Below, piece after piece: positions 12,001 to 17,956 of a DNA stretch of 64,000 nt. The position numbers and the translations under genes were made by a program. Source of the DNA: a virus. The notes below the pieces were generated by a model. That model had not been told where the DNA came from. It did not search any database and saw only the letters and a program-made list of their open reading frames with translations. The stretch lies in the IMG/VR virus record IMGVR_UViG_3300032220_000872, positions 19,838 through 83,837 of that record, one strand, 5' to 3'. The number at the start of each line of letters is the position of its first letter. The first letter of the stretch is position 1.

Positions 12001-13070
12001 ACACAGTGGTGGGTGATGTTTTAACTTTAGACACTGCTCCAACATTAGGTCAAACAATAAAAGTTTGGCAGTTTACCAATCATGATGTTTTAGAAATAGA
12101 ACGTATCAACTATGATATTATTGCCAGAGACACTGTAGTAGTCAACACAGAAAATTATTTTGAATATCAAAATCTTACCAATGGTATTGTAAGATTAAGA
12201 CAGAGCGCAGCAGATGCACAGTATGTTTGGGTTTCAGTGAACGGTGTGATGTTGTCTCCTAGCGTGGATTACAAAGTTTCCAATGATCAACAATATTTAA
12301 AAATTAAAAAAGTTCTACAACAGAATGATGTGTTGGACATTGTGCATTTTACAGCACCCAAATACACAACAAAATTTGGATTTAGACAGTTCAAAGACAT
12401 GTTGAATCGTACCACATACAAACGTTTGGGCAATGATAACAAATATTTCCTTGCTCAAAATTTAAATTGGAGCAGCCAAGAAATATTTTTAGATTCCACA
12501 GAAGGATTAACTGAACCCAATGTGAATTTGGGCAGACCTGGAGTGTTGTTTATTGAGGGTGAAAGAATTGAATATTTCTTAAAATACAGCAACAGAGTGG
12601 GTCAATTAAGACGAGGCACATTGGGCACTGGTATTAAGTCCACTTATGCTGCAGGCACTGAAGTTTTTGACCAATCAGCGTCGCAAACTGTGCCATACAA
12701 AGATGAAATTATCACTGAAATATTCACCAGCGATGGATCCACAGAAAATATCACTCTCAGCTGGATACCTCAATCGGTGAACGAGTTTGAAGTGTTTGTG
12801 AATGGTAGAAGATTGAGAAAAAACAGCATCAGCAGCTACAATGCCACTTTGGGCATGGATAGTCCTGAAGCAGATGTGGTATTACCCGCTGAATTCAGTG
12901 TGACGGGCACAACCACTACCTGTACTTTGTTGGTAGCACCACCAATAAATACCAAAATTATAGTGGTGCGCAAAATAGGCAAACTGTGGAATACGGACAC
13001 TCCTTTAAGCCAAACTGAGAATGACATAGCAAGATTCTTACGAGCAAAAGAAGTGAGTTTGCCGCAATAA
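1..13070 (+). CDS. Giant mosaic virion structural protein (5' end outside window)
   Basis: This frame is open from the left edge; the first ATG is at 6, but the sequence there reads like the middle of a protein, so the true start probably lies upstream. At least 4354 residues are visible. Modules I can see, numbered from that ATG: four CBM5/12-like aromatic segments of the form Y..GD.V.Y...FY (about 897, 1154, 1643 and 2245); two FG-GAP/beta-propeller-like stretches with G..VA.S.DG...AVG.P motifs (about 1557-1637 and 2320-2460); Gly-rich GSGY..P..TI..GGGTGA units (about 2945-3015 and 3316-3375); and at least six GDGST repeats in the last quarter. Such architectures occur in very large tail or baseplate-periphery proteins of T4-like marine phages. 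A role in host-surface or glycan contact is inferred. The next gene starts 25 bases after the stop. Confidence 0.85.
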   Translation, partial: KMFYYNGATWQEAQAKNTVNQAPLFDVFDDEGESFSNAAKYFSTNFLGNKVFSYRVGTGTADTELGFALSYRNVNNVGDIVYDFNLLKDSFSYQLENEIVDQSTDVGFLKQYSDRTTFENVHGWTKAKSFSKQMVIRQYLGSEQTNDFAVDVYDRSGTLSDLILKVYVDNKLLNASNYETVSINDILYVQLDLDLNSDQSIILKTHSSAVKNSNGYYEIPINLESNPLNANLNDFTFGEVVNHVDSIIEQLDSFVGINPGANNLRDLGNLTAYGTKFVQHSAPINLALYHITEKQNNVIKSVAFAQKEYDKFKKTFLQVAENSGFSGTTREHVDKIMHIINEDKNNNMPFYFSDMIPYGAAKKLSFTVFDDSNIYFALSRGFSMSTLSTKAVQVYLNGEQLYHGIDYTFNTDGFCVISKALVVNDVVEIFEYESTVGNHVPPTPTKLGLYPKYKPEIYTDNTLLDPVEVIQGHDGSIMVAYDDYRDDLLLELEKRIYNNIKISYDKDIRNIFDFVPGENRNTGYNINNINQSMSADFIRWNSMAGTLDYTDNFFYDSADNFTYNHSHMLSFAGTPLPGFWRAIYKQAYDTDRPHSHPWEMLGFSEQPTWWNQVYGPAPYTRDNLILWEDLQAGVIREPGKKLVYDSRYKRTDLLKHLPVDEDGALLSPINSNYAKNLIITLSDDQFKYGDQAPVETAWRRSSNYPFALLKSMLLNRPAHTMGVNFDASRIQKNIADEIVYTDTKKRITLSDLAFPNSRTDENLILTSGLINYVSNYIKTDVLSNYTDYQTALKGLTQQLGFKVKGFTEKEKFKLLLDSRSPLNKSNVFVPDENYDIHLNTSSPIDVLVYSGVIVEKLPAGFLVKGYDLTSPQFKYFAPLRKQDDPVKRVGGVSQSFIKWISDKVYTAGQIVQYQNQFYQTKIDHLSASKFDVTKFTKLVSLPMEGGVTAVFSRNFEKTTSVMNYGTVLPTQQEVVDFILGYAKYLESKGFVFDNFNRDINTVENWNLSAQEFMFWTTQNWKEGAVLSMSPSANKLKLQTSYSTADNVFDNFYDYAVLKADGTKIARDKLSVVRQNNDFTLSVKNTSDGIYFVKIPLIQKEHVVLIDNVTVFNDVIYDQAPGYRQDRIKVIGYVVSDWNGSLNIPGFVYDEVKIREWQAFTDYNMSDVVKYKQFYYSANDHITGSSTFKDSEWSQLTEKPVSSLKPNFEYKTNQFGDFYDLDTDNFDVEQQKLAQHLIGYQKREYLQNIINDDVAQYKFYQGFLQDKGTKNALEKLFNSLASANKDSIEFYEEWAIRTGQYGAAKGFDEVEYLLDETQFKLNPQPIALTNSPNPTDPDFVYRIKSDQTYLTSENYTHNPFPLKTNSEEYIKTAGFVDPADVNFVLKNYDEILNINTAELKFDQYVWIGFYKQSWQVYKHVKTEYKVLTVSEANNLVTVTTNLYSNVNVDDIISVTIPQQNSVQLFKVKSVALDQIVCHKNGNTVLTANDGSSYGYLGRFVSNKIANLELINVKASEQQGFKDNDLFWVENNNQGDWVTLKNKKVYAQHQDIANFNTVSDGTYGTAVAVDSSNNIMVVSDLNLGIYVYKRESDAGQFTLRQVIDPPQNIWTGTADFGAALDISPDGKYIVVGAPKASNVKTYYKGAYNSSTAYDVGDIVQHNEQLWQVSNPVLGADPSVDFTTFDAASFWSEAEFDVSENEYPVIKQMITGNYTFVGVGADHILIRASTDQYRGSAVGDTLVLYWNNLTTEYPTGNTPFNGTATGIDKTFIDGAHTIQEKVDEIISIDLLIITPTVGDTLSTDDAVGTVSYIFTQGTQAIIYLSNVEGNLADADQIRLGPIPVGDYVREITEDYDSVAGWWKIDVSSPGTTSGQTDSKRSLVVRDIIKAGDPRTAFLYFNSLDTQLSQSVLPTIITPASQLSILTYDKQFTIPGYSAFTGTIDDNRYLIRAPKAMSDVLPTATYDEVGVWFNTIQTGAPLSVIEPTALDLPFEDLNGVKEIIDVWNGFLRVLAQPDGLGTFYVPTVGDTVQDDATGSQAEVTYVKVVGFNILQIYVKNKTGSFSAGTDFGAPVNLTLIGTPNRTVGVIQRSELEDSVVGSLFVFDHGSALAPTSSSAYHYLNGLEYYLYQDITQDGVSRSASVPSSVNRDYTQVFNIPAGLGYPSAFTNQGLFLVYERLTNGNYVLNSSYTVPEQDNNTQLGSKIILRQKDAVTTLYVSSTVTVTDSGKIYFIKKSSTQNWHLSVDPHYTGLFDPSRVYYTNDLVAYNDVIFKSLTNQGPGAFIATFWEEQPEGIDYLGFVPHNPTDDSTPTLMGDSTVNINQLQNFGYTFDVNDSGSVLAVSVIDFIDSSTPTQNKVVVYRLVSGRYQYSQTLTSPDSGEDNTEFANRVAISGDGMFIAVGSPQADQVTTDAGVVYVFKQVNGVYVNTQTLTSPQPQTTEKFGTNLDFDGDTLIISSLNGDMEINFSLDNNVTYFDAGATTFNSKILDTGSVYVYENYNDVMIYADEFSVNDQDLTNFGKNVKIVDNHVYVSLPNYLNNIGSPMTEGLIFNFRKPHQSKTWTAHKSPIGAVDISKIKEIFLYNTKNKKLLQRLDYIDPVQGKIAGIAEQELYYKTSYDPAVYSIGTAGLSADAKNSWGSEQVGRLWWDLSTVKFYLANQNNIIFATNYWNKIFPGSSVDVYEWVESKYLPQEWNTLSQNNTLAAVSAGISGTTKYNNSVYVVKQVYDFISNSFSNKYYYWVKNKKTLPNVEGRKLNAYDVSRLIEDPRKQSYRFVALLSTNQFAVNNVSTLLENKDVAINFKVWTIANQNINIHNEYQLISDGVSYSRPKTEIESVWFNSLIGYDEQFRPVPDENLSAKYRYGTLRKPRQGWFVNRIEALKQVIERINSICKKNLIAYTYDISRLSELEDAPSTITRLYDLTKDTFADLAFVGTANVEQAVLNPIIVEGKIVDVFIANPGRGYRVVPTYKITDPNQSGSGAEFTLEINLSGQITSVTVNKQGNNYSTNTRIEVRKFSVLIQSDSVINGKWSVHSWDDAAEEWQRILSQSYNVNQYWNYVDWYMDGYNQFTEIDHNISDSYKLQLLDDDIGDIVKIETVGTGGWLLLEKIDNQENVDYTINYKTIGRQNGTIQFSSALYNFAQSTVGFNSTSYDVSIYDNQPITETRIILETIRDYIFVDELETEYNQLFFASLRYVFSEQSSVDWAFKTSFVKGKHNVGELLQKTLYRNDNLENYQDYIDEVKPYKTKVREYISAYESIDNSSTSVTDFDLPATYNPVTKKIEVSYAKVINNQIVGSNLTDAYPNKHWLDHVGFKITEIKIFNGGSGYLGIPVITITGGGGTGATAQAFVTNGRVTKIKLINQGSGYVSAPTVTIQGTLNTNGVQAKAVAILGDSLVKSTHIRVKFDRTTGTLLITNLNRTENFVGTGNRLKFQLKWPINLRSNKISVTVNQRTALYSEYVYNNEENNSLSYLRNKGFVTFNQPPALGSAIQIQYEIDSNVLQTQDRVNLLYEPTTGQLGQDLAQLIDGIDYGGVEVRSLDFGGGTGWDAEPYFTTTWDTYDTTYEDEVFRLDGSTNTFVLSQPLASGVNYNIYKNGVRIDDPNYGTPQPVTNPNALMKTIVGDGSTTVIQIDEQVITTVANDLIVIRKSTSDGSFLPDPDAYDTLLSGGNLAYSTATGILAQDIIVDGDGFVTPTTSKGPEELVPGQVLDTVDIQVYDRSGETGSRINSYNYKGDGSTAVFAIDSLPQSQEGVFVKVNNQILDNSAFTTNFANKTVVLNSVPANNTQINIITMSINGEKIVDTDVFTGDGSTFIFVTRAVYDVNQISYVKVNGQFATYVTEATDSGYQYVNRTLIKFAVPPAVGSVITYVIYNSTSKSFSEVTYDDFTGDGSTAVFALSTTPFNQEPLTHNVIVKVGNNILNAGYNERFNVTALREYALNSWQQPFGTVLYTDVRVFLNGVELVSPQYTWNSPNSSVILEAGVGTVGDVLKVYVISDGDYTVVGDVLTLDTAPTLGQTIKVWQFTNHDVLEIERINYDIIARDTVVVNTENYFEYQNLTNGIVRLRQSAADAQYVWVSVNGVMLSPSVDYKVSNDQQYLKIKKVLQQNDVLDIVHFTAPKYTTKFGFRQFKDMLNRTTYKRLGNDNKYFLAQNLNWSSQEIFLDSTEGLTEPNVNLGRPGVLFIEGERIEYFLKYSNRVGQLRRGTLGTGIKSTYAAGTEVFDQSASQTVPYKDEIITEIFTSDGSTENITLSWIPQSVNEFEVFVNGRRLRKNSISSYNATLGMDSPEADVVLPAEFSVTGTTTTCTLLVAPPINTKIIVVRKIGKLWNTDTPLSQTENDIARFLRAKEVSLPQ
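10711..12760 (+). repeat. Degenerate GDGST-type repeats within the giant virion gene
   Basis: At least six spaced copies of a beta-strand motif, roughly F.GDGST..F.L, recur near 10711, 10863, 11204, 11424, 11664 and 12725. Four of them also keep nearly the same DNA word (GGTGATGGCAGYAC). Each is followed by a segment containing a KVNGQ- or VFVNG-like turn. Repeats of this kind are common in phage fibre proteins, where each unit forms a small beta domain. The DNA-level conservation suggests recent duplication or recombination between units. Confidence 0.7.
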
Positions 13071-13073
13071 ATA
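13066..13073 (+). promoter_or_regulatory. Late-type promoter octamer AATAAATA
   Basis: The octamer differs from the T4 late consensus TATAAATA only at its first base. It spans the end of the giant gene and lies 22 bases before the ATG at 13096, with an AAAAGGA ribosome-binding site between them. It would start late transcription of the fibre block. Confidence 0.55.
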
Positions 13074-13095
13074 CACTGTACAAAAGGATAATGTA

Positions 13096-13707
13096 ATGAA
13101 CAAACTGAATGAACACAACGGCACGCTGATACAAGGACACATCAAAATACACGACCCTAAAACGGGCGAAATATTTGTCAACAAACGCAACGCCATACAC
13201 TATGAAAACATGAGCATAGCATTGGCAGAAAGTTTGGCCAATGAAGGACAAGGATTTATCAACTCTATGGTGTTCGGTACAGGTGGAACCTACATTGACC
13301 CCACAGGTATTGTGACCTATCTTACTCCCAACAGCACAGGGACTAATGCCACATTATACAATCAGACATTCAGTAAAGTGGTAGATGACAGATCAGTCAG
13401 CAACACAGATCCAGTGAGAAACAAAATTGAAACACGTCACGTGAATGGAACCAATTACACAGATATTTTAGTCACGTGTTTGTTGGACTACGGTGAACCC
13501 AGCGGTCAAGATGCTGTGGACAATGCCACAGGCACAGAAAGTTTGTATGTGTTTGATGAATTAGGATTACAAAGTTATTCTAGTTCAGGCACAGGAAGAT
13601 TATTGACACACGTGATCTTTCATCCAGTGCAAAAAAGTTTAAACAGATTAATTCAAATAGATTACACAGTAAGAATACAAAGTTTATCAGGTTTTAACGA
13701 GGTTTAA
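13096..13707 (+). CDS. Putative virion structural protein, 203 aa
   Basis: I do not recognise a named family. The N-terminus contains a HIKIHDPKTGEIFVNKRNAIHYENM-like stretch (about residues 13-37), a pattern I associate with small conserved structural proteins beside fibre genes in T4-like marine phages. The rest is rich in Thr, Asn and Ser and looks like beta structure, with no signal peptide or membrane segment. The ATG at 13096 has an AAAAGGA site 8 bases upstream; a competing ATG at 13091 stops at once. The gene lies between the giant protein and the first fibre, three bases before the latter, so it was probably made late and assembled into the tail. The function is inferred from position. 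Confidence 0.7.
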   Translation: MNKLNEHNGTLIQGHIKIHDPKTGEIFVNKRNAIHYENMSIALAESLANEGQGFINSMVFGTGGTYIDPTGIVTYLTPNSTGTNATLYNQTFSKVVDDRSVSNTDPVRNKIETRHVNGTNYTDILVTCLLDYGEPSGQDAVDNATGTESLYVFDELGLQSYSSSGTGRLLTHVIFHPVQKSLNRLIQIDYTVRIQSLSGFNEV

Positions 13708-13710
13708 CGG

Positions 13711-15735
13711 ATGTCTTACACAGTTAATAGAACAGACGTGGTCAACAACGGCACAATCACAGTTGATGACGGCACGGTGAATCAACAGACCAGTTTGTCT
13801 TTGCCTGGACGTAATACCACATCGTATGGTACCATCATAGCAGAAAATTTTATACATCTTTTAGAAAATTTTGCCAAGAACACTGCTCCTGTGAACGCCA
13901 TTGAAGGCCAATTATGGTATGACACCACAGTGGGTGTGGATCAATTAAAAGTTTATGACGGCACACAGTGGGTAGCAGCAGGCGGATTAAAAAAAGCACT
14001 CACTCAACCAGCAGCTGGAGAGAGCGTGGTGGGTGACCTTTGGGTGGACACAGACAATCAACAACTGTATCTTTTCACAGGATCAGGTTGGGTATTGGTA
14101 GGACCAGAATTCAGTCAAGGATTAAGCACAGGAACCAAACCCTACACCATCACCGGCACAGACAATTTAGAATACACAGTGGTATTGATTGAAGTTCAAG
14201 CCAAACCAGTGGCTATCATCAGCACCAAGGCCTTTACTCCCAAAGCTGCCATCACAGGATTTTCTGTCATACAACCAGGATTTAATCTCAGCTCTGCCAA
14301 CATTGAAGGCTCAGGAGTGGGTAAATTTTATGGCACAGCACAAAAAGCTGAAGCATTGATTGCTGCCAACAATGAAGTGGTTTCAGGTTCAAATTTTTTA
14401 AGAAAAGACAAAGACAATATTGCTGATTTTTCTTTGACTATCAACAACAATGATGGTTTAGATGTGGGCAACAGTGCCACACTGAACATTGGTATTGAAG
14501 GTCAAGCCGGCATCATCAGTCATAAAACTGCAGGAGCCAACATAGATTTTAGAGTGAATGATCAAGGTGTCACTCGCACAGTGATGAGAATAGATTCCAC
14601 TACCAATGTAGGTATCAATAATTTAGCACCAGCTGAAGCATTAGATGTCACAGGCAATATCAAAACCAGTGGTGAACTGTATGTGGATGCAGTGACTGAT
14701 GCCAACAGCGTGAGCACAGGTGCAATGATAGTGAAGGGTGGAGTAGGCATTGCAAAAAAATTATATGTGGGAGATGATGCAACATTTCAAGACAACATCA
14801 CTGCCAGAGACATCATGCCCAACAGCAACAATACCTACAACATCGGCACAGTCAACAATAGATATTTGAACATATATGCCAACTCATTTGTGGGCAACGT
14901 GGTGGGTAACATCACAGGCACAGTGAGCGGAGCATCTGGAACCAGCAACAAATTAACCAGTCTGACCACATTTGAAATGAGTGGTGATGTGAGTGCTCCA
15001 AGTTTCACATTTGATGGTCAAACAGGCGGCACAGTAAAAAGTTTTGTGACTTCGGTCAGCAACAGTTTTATTGCCAGCAAAACTGCTCAAGCTAGTTCTT
15101 TATCCAGTGATGAATTTATTTTTAATAGAGTTTCAGGCACCACAGGAGTTTTTAAAATCAATAGAGATAATCTATTCAACGCCATTGCTAAAATACCCAC
15201 AGGCAGCGTTTTCCCTTATGCTGGATCCTCAGCGCCAGCATATTGGCTATTGTGTGATGGATCAGAAGTGTTGAGATCCACTTATCCAGAATTATTTGCA
15301 GTGATAGGCACCAGCTTTGGTACACCTCCCAGTGGAGGATCTTATTTTTTACTGCCAGACATGAGAGGCAGATTGCCTTTGGGCAAAGACAACATGGGTG
15401 GCACCGGAGCCAACAGAGTAACTGCTTCAGCTGCAGACTCAGTGGGTGGATTTGGTGGTACAGAAAGCAAAGTTATTCCCATACAAAATTTACCTGAACA
15501 CGAACATGATTTGCAAGGAGCAGCAGGTGCTCAATACTATGCTATTAGAGACGTGCCAGGCATAGGCGCAGGCGAAGTCACAGCAATCACTTATGATGCT
15601 CCCACAGGTGCAGGACAAGGTTCAGCTATCGCTACCAGCGGTGGAGTGAATAATCCTACATTGGGTCAAGCACAAGACGTGATGAACCCTTATTTGACTA
15701 TGAATTATATAATTTACACAGGACAAACACCATAA
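13711..15735 (+). CDS. Tail fibre protein with tail-collar domain
   Basis: This 674-residue fibre has three visible parts. Residues 1-90 form an N-terminal domain with the signature LLENFA....P..GQLWYDT, shared with the next two genes and probably the attachment end. A long middle contains fibre-shaft phrases such as LDVTGNIKTSGELYVD and GNVVGNITGTVSG. A phage tail-collar domain begins near residue 495 (PTGSVFPYAGSSAP, then WLLCDGS and LPDMRGRLPLG), which in the family (T4 gp12-like) forms a receptor-proximal knob. The gene starts three bases after the previous stop and its TAA overlaps the next ATG by one base (TAATG), so translation is probably coupled. Confidence 0.88.
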   Translation: MSYTVNRTDVVNNGTITVDDGTVNQQTSLSLPGRNTTSYGTIIAENFIHLLENFAKNTAPVNAIEGQLWYDTTVGVDQLKVYDGTQWVAAGGLKKALTQPAAGESVVGDLWVDTDNQQLYLFTGSGWVLVGPEFSQGLSTGTKPYTITGTDNLEYTVVLIEVQAKPVAIISTKAFTPKAAITGFSVIQPGFNLSSANIEGSGVGKFYGTAQKAEALIAANNEVVSGSNFLRKDKDNIADFSLTINNNDGLDVGNSATLNIGIEGQAGIISHKTAGANIDFRVNDQGVTRTVMRIDSTTNVGINNLAPAEALDVTGNIKTSGELYVDAVTDANSVSTGAMIVKGGVGIAKKLYVGDDATFQDNITARDIMPNSNNTYNIGTVNNRYLNIYANSFVGNVVGNITGTVSGASGTSNKLTSLTTFEMSGDVSAPSFTFDGQTGGTVKSFVTSVSNSFIASKTAQASSLSSDEFIFNRVSGTTGVFKINRDNLFNAIAKIPTGSVFPYAGSSAPAYWLLCDGSEVLRSTYPELFAVIGTSFGTPPSGGSYFLLPDMRGRLPLGKDNMGGTGANRVTASAADSVGGFGGTESKVIPIQNLPEHEHDLQGAAGAQYYAIRDVPGIGAGEVTAITYDAPTGAGQGSAIATSGGVNNPTLGQAQDVMNPYLTMNYIIYTGQTP

Positions 15736-17927
15736 TGAGTTACAAAATAAACAAAACAGATGGTACATTGTTGGTAGATTTGATTGACGGCACAATCAAT
15801 ACTGAATCAACTGATATCACACTGATTGGAAGAAACTACAAAGGCTTTGGTGAACTGATCAACGAAAACTTTGTGAAGATGCTGGAAAATTTTGCTAGCT
15901 CATCTGCTCCAGCCAATCCTTTGCGTGGACAATTATGGTATGACACATCAGAAAGCAGATTGAAAGTTTACAATGGTACAGAATTTGCCACCAATGGTAT
16001 TATTGTAGCCAGCACACAACCTAATTTAGCCACTGGAGATATTTGGCTCAACAGTCTCACCAATCAGATGAGTTTCTTTGACGGCACTGATCTGGTGTTG
16101 GTTGGACCAGTGCATACTGCAGCACAAGGCGTGTCAGGATTTGTGTCACAAAGCATACTGGACACACAAAATCAAACCAAGACTGTGCTGAAATTTTTTG
16201 TGGGCAACACACTGATAGGTGTGTGGAGTGCTGCACAATTTACTCCAGTTTCTGCTCAATTGATTACTGAATTAGTTTCAGGAAGTAATCCCACAGGCAC
16301 AATCTATCAAGGATTCAACACCACTAATACAGCCTACAAATACAGAGGCATTGCCACACTGGCAGAAGGATTGATTGATGGATTAGGAACCACCATATTG
16401 GCTGATTCATTTTTGCGCAGTGATGCCAACGACATCACCACAGGCAGTTTAAAAATACAAAATAATTCAGGATTGACTTTGGGATTGAATGACAGTCTTC
16501 AATTAAAATTTGGCAGTGTGACTCTGCCCAACACTAACATTATTGTGAGCAATGTGAGCAATGCTGATATCGCTATCAATGCTAAAAATCCTGCAGAATA
16601 CACAGCCATATTTGTGGATGGCAGTGCTGCACGAGTGGGCATATTCAATACCACTCCTGCGTACTCATTGGACATCACAGGAGATGTGAGAATACAAGGT
16701 AATTTAATCACCAGCGGCAGCAGCACAGCAGTCACAGCAGAAGATTTAAGAGTGGAAGACAAAACCATTCAATTGGCCACCATCACTGGATCAGCCATAG
16801 GCAACGATGCCTATATAGATGGAGGTGGAATAATAATCAAGTCCACAGTGTCAGACAAATCATTGTTGTGGGAAGATTCCACAGATTCTTGGAAAAGTTC
16901 AGAACATTTTAATCTAGCCACTGGCAAAGAATACAAGATCAATGGTACCAGCGTGTTGAGCAGCACCACATTGGGTGCTACAGTGATCAACGCTCCTGGT
17001 TTAACCAGCATAGGCACGTTGACCAGTTTGAATGTGGGCAATTTATCACTGTCAGGTATCACTATCAGCGCCACAGGAAATTTACAATTACAAACCAGCA
17101 CCAACATTATCAGCATACAAGGTTCAGCCCGAATCACTGGATTAGGTTTGCCCACTGCGGCTTCAGATGCCACCAGAAAAGATTATGTGGATGGATACTT
17201 GCCTATCAGTCTAGTGGCAGACATCACAGGATTTTCCGCATTGTCAAATGGAGTGAATGGCAGCATCATAAGATTATTGAATGATCTTTACCCAGTGGCT
17301 GGATATGCTGGAGCAGGATTAGGAATACCCGCAAGTGCCACAGGTAGAATAGCTAGAGTACACACAGTGGAGTCAGGTTCATTGAACGTGAATATTCCTG
17401 GAGCAAATTTAGAATCAGGATTAGATGAATCATTCACAGCAGTGGATCAAACATTGAGCACTGCTCCCAACACAGTGCAGACCATTCAAACTTATCTCAG
17501 CGGTGCAGCATTGTTGGATCCAGGACACATTAGAATTACCACCCCATCAGGACATTTTTATGAAGTGGGCAACACAGTGACCATTTCAGGTTGTAACGGA
17601 TCAGGAGTATTTGCTCCCACAGGATTTGATGGCACATACACAGTGGCCAAAGTGATAGAAAATGCCACTCCCAGCACACAATTTGACATAAACATTTCAG
17701 CCACTATACCCGGCATAGATTCAGTGTCAGGTGCACTGTACAACACCAGCAGTGCTGCTGTGGTAAGAACACCAGCTTTGGGCAATTCTAACAAAACTGT
17801 GCTGCAAGATATTGCTTTCAGTACTGTGACAGGTACTGTGACTGCTGTGGTTAACAGAGGTCTCAAACAATTCATAGTTTCAGGGGGTGCTTGGACTTTT
17901 CACAGCGATTTAACATCCACTGTGTAA
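15735..17927 (+). CDS. Tail fibre protein, second paralogue, 730 aa
   Basis: The N-terminal 90 residues match the neighbouring fibres (IGRNYKGFGELINENFVKMLENFA, then RGQLWYDTSES), consistent with docking to the same tail site. The middle carries typical shaft motifs (SLDITGDVRIQGNLITSG, then VEDKTIQLA), seen in many phage fibre proteins before a variable tip. The C-terminal third (about residues 480-730) is Ser/Thr/Gly-rich and resembles no enzyme I know; unlike its upstream paralogue it has no collar domain. It may therefore be a separate short fibre or a fibre part with a different receptor. The start overlaps the upstream stop by one base. Confidence 0.85.
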   Translation: MSYKINKTDGTLLVDLIDGTINTESTDITLIGRNYKGFGELINENFVKMLENFASSSAPANPLRGQLWYDTSESRLKVYNGTEFATNGIIVASTQPNLATGDIWLNSLTNQMSFFDGTDLVLVGPVHTAAQGVSGFVSQSILDTQNQTKTVLKFFVGNTLIGVWSAAQFTPVSAQLITELVSGSNPTGTIYQGFNTTNTAYKYRGIATLAEGLIDGLGTTILADSFLRSDANDITTGSLKIQNNSGLTLGLNDSLQLKFGSVTLPNTNIIVSNVSNADIAINAKNPAEYTAIFVDGSAARVGIFNTTPAYSLDITGDVRIQGNLITSGSSTAVTAEDLRVEDKTIQLATITGSAIGNDAYIDGGGIIIKSTVSDKSLLWEDSTDSWKSSEHFNLATGKEYKINGTSVLSSTTLGATVINAPGLTSIGTLTSLNVGNLSLSGITISATGNLQLQTSTNIISIQGSARITGLGLPTAASDATRKDYVDGYLPISLVADITGFSALSNGVNGSIIRLLNDLYPVAGYAGAGLGIPASATGRIARVHTVESGSLNVNIPGANLESGLDESFTAVDQTLSTAPNTVQTIQTYLSGAALLDPGHIRITTPSGHFYEVGNTVTISGCNGSGVFAPTGFDGTYTVAKVIENATPSTQFDINISATIPGIDSVSGALYNTSSAAVVRTPALGNSNKTVLQDIAFSTVTGTVTAVVNRGLKQFIVSGGAWTFHSDLTSTV

Positions 17928-17935
17928 GATAAATA
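17928..17935 (+). promoter_or_regulatory. Late-type promoter octamer GATAAATA
   Basis: The octamer overlaps the stop region of the second fibre gene, 21 bases before the ATG at 17957. An AGAGGA ribosome-binding site lies between them. It matches the T4 late promoter except for the first base, suggesting that the third fibre has its own late transcript. Confidence 0.55.
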
Positions 17936-17956
17936 AACTTGTAAGAGGAAAAAAAT

